A stretch of 64,000 nucleotides of DNA, from positions 62,001 through 126,000 of the forward strand of contig CAVTAI010000012.1 in NCBI GenBank assembly GCA_963732655.1. The letters are read 5' to 3'. This stretch comes from CAVTWS01 sp963732655 (GTDB taxonomy: Bacteria > Actinomycetota > Acidimicrobiia > Acidimicrobiales > SHLQ01). The position numbers were made by a program, and so were the translations under genes. The number at the start of each line of letters is the position of its first letter. The first letter of the stretch is position 1. Shown in pieces: positions 58,054 through 64,000 of the stretch. The notes under the pieces are model-generated. The model was not told the origin of the DNA. It saw only the letters and a program-made list of their open reading frames with translations, and did no database searches.

Positions 58054-58914
58054 TCAGCGCCACGTGCCGCCGCGCAGGGCGGCGATCCGAGCTTCCGTCG
58101 GCGGGTGGGTCGAGAACAGGCCGCCGAGACCGGCACCACGAGCCTGGGCCTTGAGCGGGTTCACGATGTAGGCCGACGCCTGGTTCGGGTTCACATTGGA
58201 GGGAATACGTCCGGCGGCGTACTCGAGCCGTTCCAGCGCCCGAGCCAACGGTTCGCCGTCGCCGATGAGGCGGGCCGCCGAAGCGTCAGCCTGGAACTCC
58301 CGGCTCCGGCTCACGGCCGCCTGGATGACACCGGCGGCCATCGGCGCGAGGAGCGCGAAGGCCAACATGGCGAAGGGGTTGGGGCGATCGTCGTCGCCCC
58401 CGCCGCCACCGAACATCCGGCCCCCCCACATCGCCATCTGGGCCAGCATCGTGATGGCCATACCGATGGCCGCCGCCACCGACCCGATCAGGATGTCCCG
58501 GTTGCGTACGTGGGCCAGCTCGTGGGCCAGCACGCCGCGAACCTCCTCCCAGCCCATGCTCTGAAGCAGACCCTGGGTCACCGCGACGGCGGCGTGATGA
58601 GGGTTACGGCCCGTGGCAAAGGCATTGGGTTGCTGATTGGGCGTGATGTACAGCTTCGGCATCGGCATGGCGGCCCTGGTGGTGAGGTCCTCCATGATCT
58701 CGTAGTACTCCGGCGCCTGTTCCCGGGTGACGGGGACGGCGCCGGCCGACTTGATGGCCAGCTTGTCGGAGAACCAGTACGAGAAGCCGACCAGCAGCAG
58801 GCCGAGCACCAATCCGATGATCAGGCCGCCCTGCCCGAACAACGAGCCGCCGATGCCTACGAACAGGCCGCCCAGCAGGGCCAGCAACATGAACGTCTTG
58901 GCAGTGTTCTTCAT
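58054..58914 (-). CDS. htpX: zinc metalloprotease HtpX
   Basis: Membrane M48 protease of envelope quality control, 286 residues. The ATG at 58914 has TGGAGG five bases upstream. Helices lie at 7-25 and 30-48, the zinc site HELAH is at residues 131-135, and the third ligand lies in the SREFQADASAARL segment. AIGMAITMLAQMAMWGGRM is a further helix. Two copies of GCGTTTCTCTG with a GCAACAGTTGC palindrome between them lie just upstream and may be regulatory. Confidence 0.95.
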   Translation of the reverse strand: MKNTAKTFMLLALLGGLFVGIGGSLFGQGGLIIGLVLGLLLVGFSYWFSDKLAIKSAGAVPVTREQAPEYYEIMEDLTTRAAMPMPKLYITPNQQPNAFATGRNPHHAAVAVTQGLLQSMGWEEVRGVLAHELAHVRNRDILIGSVAAAIGMAITMLAQMAMWGGRMFGGGGGDDDRPNPFAMLAFALLAPMAAGVIQAAVSRSREFQADASAARLIGDGEPLARALERLEYAAGRIPSNVNPNQASAYIVNPLKAQARGAGLGGLFSTHPPTEARIAALRGGTWR

Positions 58915-58920
58915 CGTTCC

Positions 58921-58953
58921 TCCAGAGAAACGCAACTGTTGCAGAGAAACGCT
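58921..58953. promoter_or_regulatory. direct repeats and palindrome upstream of htpX
   Basis: On the minus strand two copies of GCGTTTCTCTG flank a GCAACAGTTGC-type dyad right before the htpX ribosome site. The position suits a repressor or leader element. Evidence is positional only. Confidence 0.3.
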
Positions 58954-59008
58954 AGCTGTCGAACCGACATTCCCGGGCCCGCCTTCTCGGTCGACGACTC
59001 GCCCGGAT

Positions 59009-59491
59009 TCAGTAGTAGCCGGAGTGGATGTAGACGCAGGGGATGCCGCGCTCGCGGTACATGTCCACATTGCGGTGATCGTCCTCGAACGCGAGGCGCA
59101 GGTCGAAGCCTCGGCGCTCTAGCTCGTCCACCTCTCCCGTCTTGAAGACGGCGCTCGCCTCCCACGCATCCCGATCGCGCATGATGAGGAGGTCCCACGT
59201 GACGCCATGGAGGTCGAGCCAATCGAGGGTGATCGGACGCAGGCGAACCGGGCGAGCCGTCAGCAGGATGACGGTGTGGCCGGGCGAGAGCAGTTCGGTC
59301 AGGACCACCTGATCCGGCAGCGGATCATCGCCGCCACACGCATCGAAGAACGCGTGCCAGTCACGCCGGGGACCCTCGAGCAGGTGCTGGCGTCCCGCCG
59401 CGTTGGAGATGACTCCGTCGACATCGAACACGACGGCCGGCCCGGATTCGACCGGATCGTCGCGCCAGCGCCAGTGACTTGGGAGGCTCAT
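59009..59491 (-). CDS. HAD-superfamily phosphatase (polynucleotide-kinase phosphatase-like)
   Basis: 160 residues. HAD motif I AVVFDVDGVISN (Asp23, Asp25), motif II VILLTARPVRLR and motif IV LAFEDDHRNVDMYRERGIPC. The layout resembles the phosphatase half of T4-type polynucleotide kinase. The substrate is unknown. The ATG overlaps the stop of the last of three mini-ORFs (ATGA), which themselves follow acs, so translation is probably coupled to acs. It ends 94 bp before htpX. Confidence 0.8.
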   Translation of the reverse strand: MSLPSHWRWRDDPVESGPAVVFDVDGVISNAAGRQHLLEGPRRDWHAFFDACGGDDPLPDQVVLTELLSPGHTVILLTARPVRLRPITLDWLDLHGVTWDLLIMRDRDAWEASAVFKTGEVDELERRGFDLRLAFEDDHRNVDMYRERGIPCVYIHSGYY

Positions 59492-59587
59492 TCCTCGCTC
59501 GCGATGCTCATGGGCGAGCTCATTCCTCGCTCGCGATGCTCATGGGCGAGCTCATTCCTCGCTCGCGATGCTCATTCTTCGCTCGCG
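59488..59587 (-). repeat. 32-bp tandem duplication of the acs stop/RBS, with three mini-ORFs
   Basis: After the acs stop come ATG 59575-59552 (MSIASEE-stop), ATG 59555-59520 (MSSPMSIASEE-stop) and ATG 59523-59488 (the same peptide), then the ATG of the HAD gene at 59491. Every junction is ATGA, and each copy holds GAGGA directly before the next ATG. The two long units are identical. The native acs end differs by one base (GAA for GAG). Confidence 0.93.
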
Positions 59588-61566
59588 TTGTCCGCAGCGC
59601 GGGTGCGGATCTCCTCGACGACCGCCGGATCGGCGAGGGTGGTCGTGTCACCCAGCGCCCGTCCTTCGGCCACATCACGCAGAAGGCGCCGCATGATCTT
59701 GCCCGAGCGGGTCTTCGGCAGGTCAGGGACGAGGATCACCATCTTGGGTCGGGCGATCGCCCCGAGCTTCACGGCCACATGCTGGCGGATCTCTTCGCCC
59801 AGCGCGTCGGTGGGCTCGTTGCCGCCCCGGAGAATGACGTAGCCGACGATCGCCTGGCCGGTGATGGGGTCGGTGGCGCCCACCACGGCGGCCTCCGCCA
59901 CAGCCGGGTGGTCGACCAGCGCGGACTCCACCTCGGTGGTGGAGATGCGGTGTCCCGAGATGTTCATGACGTCGTCGACCCGACCCAGGAGCCACAGGTA
60001 CCCGTCGTCGTCGATCTTGGCGCCATCGCCGGCGAAATAGCGGCCCGGGAAACGGCTCCAGTAGGTCTCCACGTATCGCTCGGGATCACCCCAGATGCCC
60101 CGCAGCATCGAGGGCCACGGCGTCGTGATGGTCAGGTAACCCCCGCCCCGCTCGACGGGCCGGCCGGCGTCGTCGACGAGCTCGACGCCCACGCCGGGGA
60201 TGGGGTGACACGCCGACCCAGGTTTGGTCGTGGTGACCCCGGGCAGCGGCGTGATCATGTGCCCGCCGGTCTCCGTCTGCCACCACGTGTCGACGATCGG
60301 GCACTGCTCCATGCCGATGTGGTTGTGGTACCACATCCACGCTTCGGGGTTGATCGGCTCGCCCACCGTGCCGAGGACACGCAGGCTCGACAGGTCGTGC
60401 CCGGCCGGCTCGGCCGCCCCCCACTTCATGTAGGTCCGGATGGCGGTGGGAGCGGTGTAGAACTGCGTCACGCCGTACCGCTCGACGATGTCCCACAGCC
60501 GGTCCTTGGGCCACGAGGCGTGGTCGCCGATCCGGAACTCCGGACGCGGCGTATCGGGCGTGCCTTCGTAGATCACCGACGTGGCGCCGTTGGCCAGCGG
60601 TCCGTACACGATGTAGCTGTGCCCGGTCACCCACCCGATGTCGGCGGCGCACCAGTAGATGTCCTGATCGGGCTTGAGGTCGAAGACGTACCGGTGGGAG
60701 AAGGCGACCTGCGTGAGGTAGCCACCCGTGGTGTGCATGATGCCCTTGGGCTTGGCGGTGGTCCCGGAGGTGTACAGCAGGTAGAGCAGGTGCTCGCTGT
60801 CGACAGGGAGCGGTGGGCAGTCCGGCGACGCCTCCGCCATGACCTCGTGCCACCACACGTCGCGTCCGTCGACCATGGTCACGTCGGTGTGGCAGCGGTT
60901 CACGACGATGACCTTCTCCACCGACGGTGCGCCGGTGTCGAGGGCATGATCGACGTTGACCTTCAGCGCGGACGGCACGCCGCGGCGGTAACCGGCATCG
61001 GCGGTGATGATGACCCGAGCTTCGGCATCCTCGCAACGATCGACGATCGCGTCGGGCGAGAACCCGCCGAAGATGACGCTGTGGGCCACGCCGATCCGGG
61101 TACATGCCAGCATGGCGATCGGGAGCTCGGGGATCATCGGCATGTAGATGGCGACGCGATCGCCGGATTCCAGGCCCATCGACCGCAGGACGTTGGCGAA
61201 CCGCGAGACCTGGTCGAGCAGCTCGGCGTAGGTGATGGTGCGGGTGTCGCCCGGCTCCCCTTCCCAGTGGAAGGCCACTTTGTCGCCCCGGCCGGCCACC
61301 ACGTGGCGGTCGAGGCAGTTGGCCGAGATGTTCAGTCGGCCACCGACGAACCACTTGGCGAACGGCAGGTTCCATTCCAAGGTGGTGTGGAAGTCGGTGT
61401 CCCAGTCCAGCAACTCACGAGCCTGCCGAGCCCAGAAGCCCTCGAGATCGGCTTCGGCCTCCTCCCACATCGATCGATCGGAGACGAGGGCGTCGGCCCG
61501 GAACTCCGGCGACGGCGGGAATGTGCGTTCCTCGACGTAGTAGTCCTCGATCGTGGGTTCGGTCAT
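59572..61566 (-). CDS. acs: acetyl-CoA synthetase
   Basis: AMP-forming acetate-CoA ligase, 664 residues. The P-loop-like LYTSGTTAKPKGIMHTTGGY, TWWQTETGGHMITPLPG and GRVDDVMNISGHRISTTEVE are signatures. Lys623 in TRSGKIMRR is the adenylation lysine that is acetylated for control in other bacteria. The C-terminus ends NASEE and is tandemly duplicated downstream. The ATG at 61566 has GGGGAG upstream. It is divergent from mscL. Confidence 0.96.
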   Translation of the reverse strand: MTEPTIEDYYVEERTFPPSPEFRADALVSDRSMWEEAEADLEGFWARQARELLDWDTDFHTTLEWNLPFAKWFVGGRLNISANCLDRHVVAGRGDKVAFHWEGEPGDTRTITYAELLDQVSRFANVLRSMGLESGDRVAIYMPMIPELPIAMLACTRIGVAHSVIFGGFSPDAIVDRCEDAEARVIITADAGYRRGVPSALKVNVDHALDTGAPSVEKVIVVNRCHTDVTMVDGRDVWWHEVMAEASPDCPPLPVDSEHLLYLLYTSGTTAKPKGIMHTTGGYLTQVAFSHRYVFDLKPDQDIYWCAADIGWVTGHSYIVYGPLANGATSVIYEGTPDTPRPEFRIGDHASWPKDRLWDIVERYGVTQFYTAPTAIRTYMKWGAAEPAGHDLSSLRVLGTVGEPINPEAWMWYHNHIGMEQCPIVDTWWQTETGGHMITPLPGVTTTKPGSACHPIPGVGVELVDDAGRPVERGGGYLTITTPWPSMLRGIWGDPERYVETYWSRFPGRYFAGDGAKIDDDGYLWLLGRVDDVMNISGHRISTTEVESALVDHPAVAEAAVVGATDPITGQAIVGYVILRGGNEPTDALGEEIRQHVAVKLGAIARPKMVILVPDLPKTRSGKIMRRLLRDVAEGRALGDTTTLADPAVVEEIRTRAADNASEE

Positions 61567-61626
61567 CGTCTGCTCCCCGGAGCGGTCCTTGGCACCTCCC
61601 GATGGTAGCCATCACGTTGCGCACGA

Positions 61627-61655
61627 GTGACAGGGTGACCCCGATGTCATAGAGT
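61627..61655 (+). promoter_or_regulatory. predicted mscL promoter
   Basis: GTGACA (61627-61632), 17 bases, TAGAGT (61650-61655), giving a leader of about 55 nt before mscL. The -10 is identical to that of rpoB. Confidence 0.55.
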
Positions 61656-61716
61656 CGGCCGCGACTTCGACGGGTGGGACGGCGTCTGAAGCTCACAACC
61701 AACACTGGAGAGAAAC

Positions 61717-62070
61717 GTGCTCAAGGAATTCAAGGAATTTCTGTTCAAGGGGAACATCGTCGATCTGGCCGTCGCGGTCATCCTCGGTGCGGCGTTCGGC
61801 GCTGCCGTCGTGTCCTTCACCCAGGACATCCTCATGCAGATCGTCGGTGCCATCTTCGGCGAGCCCGATTTCTCGGCGCTCACAATCGATATTGGCGATG
61901 GCCAGATCTTCTACGGCAAGTTCCTCAACGCCCTCATCAATCTGGTCATCATCGGGGCCGTCCTGTTCCTGGTGCTCAGGGCCTACAACAAGATGAAGAA
62001 GCCTGACGCGGCAGCCGGCCCGACCGAAGTCGACCTGCTCACCGAGATCCGCGACTCGCTGCGCAAGTAG
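61717..62070 (+). CDS. mscL: large-conductance mechanosensitive channel MscL
   Basis: 117 residues. The GTG at 61717 has GGAG six bases upstream. The N-terminal helix LKEFKEFLFKGNIVDLAVAV is followed by TM1 (VILGAAFGAAVVSFTQDILM), a periplasmic loop and TM2 (FLNALINLVIIGAVLFLVLR), and the C-terminal helix TEVDLLTEIRDSLRK. It forms a pentameric safety valve against osmotic downshock. A strong terminator follows. Confidence 0.96.
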   Translation: MLKEFKEFLFKGNIVDLAVAVILGAAFGAAVVSFTQDILMQIVGAIFGEPDFSALTIDIGDGQIFYGKFLNALINLVIIGAVLFLVLRAYNKMKKPDAAAGPTEVDLLTEIRDSLRK

Positions 62071-62083
62071 TCCCTCGACCGTC

Positions 62084-62125
62084 GAGACGGGGGGCGATCC
62101 GGACGACCGGGTCGCCCCCCGTCTC
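62084..62125 (+). terminator. intrinsic terminator after mscL
   Basis: A perfect 14-bp stem, GAGACGGGGGGCGA / TCGCCCCCCGTCTC, with a 14-base loop, starting 13 bp after the mscL stop. It may also serve the convergent gene. Confidence 0.8.
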
Positions 62126-62175
62126 GCGTCCAGAGGCATCGTCGCTCGACAGCGTCGTCGCTCGACGTCGGGCGC

Positions 62176-63042
62176 TCAGCTGTTGTCGACCCGGGGGACA
62201 AACGTGCCGTTCTCGATACGGGCCTCGATCTGGCACTCGTCACCGTCGTCGATGTCGAAGGTGACACTGATCTCGGTCGCCGAACGCAGGTCGACCTCGG
62301 CCGGCGGGAACCCGGGACCGGGGGCCGTCGAGACGAGCGACACCTGGCTGGCGGTCCAGGAAAACGTGGCCGTACCGCAGTTCGACGCGACAACCTGTGT
62401 CTGTGGCGAGGCCGGCGGCGTCCCCGACCCGCCTGACCCTGAACCGGAGCTGTCGTGGTCGGGTTCGTCGTCATCGTGGTCGTCCGAGGTGTCGTCATCG
62501 GAGGGACTCGTGCCGGGCGAGGCGGTAGCCGGTGGCGCAGCAGCGGTCGTGGGGGTCGGTGGAGCGGCGGACGCGGGCGGGACGGCGGCGGTCGACGTGG
62601 GCCCCGAGACCGGACCAGAGCCAACCGTGGGCGCAGGGGCGCTCATTGCGGGGGTCGGCGCCGTCGCCATCCCACCGACCGCGGTGGTCGTGGTTGATGT
62701 CGGTATCGGCGCAGAGTCGACGGACAACCCGTCACCGATGTCGACGCTCGCCGGGGGGAGATCCGTGGTGACCGGGAGATCGGGGCTCACGACATCGATC
62801 TCCGCCGCGCCGTCGTCCCCGAGCGAACGATTCACGGCTGCGGCACCGAAGAGCACGAGGGCCCCGAGAGTGCCCGTCCGTACGGCTACGGCAGCCTGGT
62901 GACGGCGCCGCGCTCGGCGCAACGTGGGACGCAAGCCGTCGAGCACGGTGGGGGCCTGAGTGGGCGTTCCTCCGAGGCCGCGCAGCGCCCGCCGCAGGGC
63001 GAGATCGTCGGTGTCGGTGTCGGGAGGCAGATCGTCGGTCAT
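62176..63042 (-). CDS. putative membrane-bound anti-sigma/regulatory partner of the ECF sigma factor
   Basis: 288 residues. The cytosolic N-terminus (LALRRALRGLGGTPTQAPTV, LDGLRPTLRRARRR) resembles anti-sigma tails. One helix (TGTLGALVLFGAAAVN) is followed by a long Pro/Thr/Ala-rich outer linker with an Asp/His-rich patch (SDDDTSDDHDDDEPDHD). A small beta-rich C-terminal domain has two Cys (ASNCGTATFSW, DGDECQIEARIENG). The start overlaps the ECF sigma stop by 4 bp (ATGA), so the role as its regulator is inferred from context. Confidence 0.7.
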   Translation of the reverse strand: MTDDLPPDTDTDDLALRRALRGLGGTPTQAPTVLDGLRPTLRRARRRHQAAVAVRTGTLGALVLFGAAAVNRSLGDDGAAEIDVVSPDLPVTTDLPPASVDIGDGLSVDSAPIPTSTTTTAVGGMATAPTPAMSAPAPTVGSGPVSGPTSTAAVPPASAAPPTPTTAAAPPATASPGTSPSDDDTSDDHDDDEPDHDSSGSGSGGSGTPPASPQTQVVASNCGTATFSWTASQVSLVSTAPGPGFPPAEVDLRSATEISVTFDIDDGDECQIEARIENGTFVPRVDNS

Positions 63043-63557
63043 CGCTCGGCCCGATCCTTGCCCAGCACCTCGGCGAGCCGGGCTCGACCTTGGTGCAGGT
63101 TGAACTTCACGGCTCCTTCCGAGATGCCCATAGCGTCCGCAACATCTCGCACCGACATGTCGGCCACGTAGTGCAGGGCGACCGCAGTACGTTGCCGATC
63201 CGGAAGCCCGGACAGGGCCTGGGTCAGGTCACCGTCGTGATCGAGGTCGAGGCCGACCGGAGGGCCTTCCCATGATCCGCCCGTACCGTCGAGCATCGCG
63301 GTGCGTTCCTCACGGTGGCGGCGTCGTTGGTCACTGCGGTGGAGGTCCCGGCAGCGATTCAAGGCCACCTTGCGCACCCACGCCACGGGGGCGTCGTACC
63401 GGCGGATTCGTCCCCACCGGGCATACGCCCGTACGAAGGCATCCTGGGCGGCGTCGGCCGCGATGGCGGCATCGCCCGTGGCGACTGTCAGCATTCGCAC
63501 GGTCGGCGCCCAATGCTGTGAGAAGAATGCGTCGAACTCGACATCACGGTCGGCCAC
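63039..63557 (-). CDS. ECF RNA polymerase sigma factor (SigE-like group)
   Basis: 172 residues from a GTG at 63557 with GGGGG upstream. Region 2: FFSQHWAPTVRMLTVATGDA, AADAAQDAFVRAYARWGRIR and DAPVAWVRKVALNRCRDLHR. Region 4: GLPDRQRTAVALHYVADMSV, DVADAMGISEGAVKFNLHQG. It is coupled by ATGA to the downstream membrane protein gene. A GGCACC-AT-GGTGCC palindrome lies about 33 bp upstream. Confidence 0.92.
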   Translation of the reverse strand: MADRDVEFDAFFSQHWAPTVRMLTVATGDAAIAADAAQDAFVRAYARWGRIRRYDAPVAWVRKVALNRCRDLHRSDQRRRHREERTAMLDGTGGSWEGPPVGLDLDHDGDLTQALSGLPDRQRTAVALHYVADMSVRDVADAMGISEGAVKFNLHQGRARLAEVLGKDRAER

Positions 63558-63589
63558 GTGTTCCCCCGACCGCCCCGGCGCGTTTCATG

Positions 63590-63603
63590 GGCACCATGGT
63601 GCC
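63590..63603. promoter_or_regulatory. 14-bp palindrome upstream of the ECF sigma gene
   Basis: GGCACCATGGTGCC is a perfect dyad in the 240-bp divergent gap between the sigma gene and the LLM oxidoreductase. It is a possible operator. A TATATA stretch at about 63711 is the only AT-rich element nearby, and no full promoter is visible. Confidence 0.3.
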
Positions 63604-63797
63604 AACCCGGAGTGGCGAAACCACACCAGGAACCAGACGATCGGGGTCGGAGCAGGACGGCATCACTGTGCACACGTCGCGACCGGCCGGTCAGGTTTGG
63701 TCGCCACGGTATATATGTGACCCCAGGGTGAAGGTCGCCGTTTGGACCCATGATGGTGACCGCCGTGAGCAGGCATCTCGGTGAGGGAGGTACGGCC

Positions 63798-64000
63798 ATG
63801 AAGTTCGGCCTCGGGTTCGTCAACACCGCTCCGTTCACGAGCGGTGACGACGCCGGACGCGTCGCGGTGATGGCGGAGGAGGTCGGGTTCGAGTCGATCT
63901 GGACCATCGAACACGTCATCTTCCCATCCGGCTACGAGTCGTCGTATCCGTACGCCCGGTCGGGAAAGATGCCGCTTCGACCGACCGACCCGTTACCAGA
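63798..64000 (+). CDS. LLM-class (luciferase-like, probably F420-dependent) oxidoreductase, N-terminal part
   Basis: The ATG at 63798 has GGGAGG seven bases upstream. The 67 residues in the window read MKFGLGFVNTAPFTSGDDAG, AEEVGFESIWTIEHVIFPSG and SGKMPLRPTDP, typical of the N-terminal barrel strand and the WTIEHV segment of LLM proteins. Such families use F420H2 or FMN; F420 is favoured in actinobacteria. The gene continues beyond the window. Confidence 0.85.
   Translation, partial: MKFGLGFVNTAPFTSGDDAGRVAVMAEEVGFESIWTIEHVIFPSGYESSYPYARSGKMPLRPTDPLP

Noticed and set aside
59488..59587. Possible CRISPR array or insertion-sequence end
   Set aside because: Head-to-tail copies of the acs 3' end without spacers or terminal inverted repeats.
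59479..61608. A 709-codon plus-strand frame over acs
   Set aside because: Antisense shadow of acs with no ribosome site or domain.
63700..63725. TATATA box as promoter of the LLM gene or the sigma gene
   Set aside because: No -35 hexamer at 16-18 bases on either strand.

Overview
The window is a high-GC actinobacterial chromosome segment that carries almost the whole ribosome and RNA polymerase supercluster. Three things suggest an actinobacterium, most likely of the class Acidimicrobiia (inference, not proven). The gene order is actinobacterial: tRNA-Thr, tRNA-Met, rpmG, tRNA-Trp, secE, nusG, rplKAJL, rpoBC, rpsLG, fusA, tuf, S10/spc/alpha operons, rplM, rpsI, glmM. Many genes start with GTG. 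An F420-type luciferase-like oxidoreductase begins at the right edge. Nearly all housekeeping genes lie on the minus strand, so they read from right to left.

Layout, left to right. 1-306: start of glmM. 335-6405: rpsI, rplM, truA, a lipoprotein, and the alpha operon (rplQ, rpoA, rpsD, rpsK, rpsM, rpmJ, infA). 6597-18091: adk, secY, then the spc and S10 operons back to rplC. 18443-19672: an AI-2E-family membrane protein on the plus strand that splits rpsJ from rplC. 19768-24516: rpsJ, tuf, fusA, rpsG, rpsL. 24778-41607: a 17-kb extracellular polysaccharide island between rpsL and rpoC. It holds a sugar-phosphate transferase, a FnIII protein, a Wzz-like protein, two glycosyltransferases, an O-antigen ligase/polymerase, a sulfotransferase, a kinase-fold phosphotransferase, a flippase, an LPQTG surface protein and a pseudo-glycosyltransferase, and ends with a nitroreductase. 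41686-54903: rpoC, rpoB, a tyrosine phosphatase, rplL, rplJ, rplA, rplK, nusG, secE. 54999-57469: four tRNAs, rpmG, and an ECF sigma/anti-sigma pair. 57543-64000: yajQ, htpX, a HAD phosphatase, acs, mscL, a second ECF sigma/putative anti-sigma pair, and the start of an LLM-class oxidoreductase.

Most core genes are packed with 0-20 bp gaps or TGATG, ATGA or GTGA overlaps, which points to translational coupling. Vegetative promoters with TTGNNN-17/18-TANNNT form precede rplM, infA, rplC, rpsL, rpoB and rplK; mscL has a GTGACA -35, and the tRNA-Thr promoter has CATCAT as its -10.

The most unusual feature is a family of short tandem duplications that span the stop codons of rplN, acs, rpoB, rplK and a lipoprotein gene. 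At the rplN-rplX and acs-HAD junctions they create chains of tiny coupled ORFs. Other points of note: the beta-prime subunit has lost all four cysteines of its second zinc site, L22 carries a (Asp-His)9 tract and an extra domain, infA appears to start at CTG, and several genes (glmM, rplD, O-antigen ligase, sulfotransferase) contain apparent frameshifts. Because rplD and glmM are normally essential, sequence error is a serious possibility for these.
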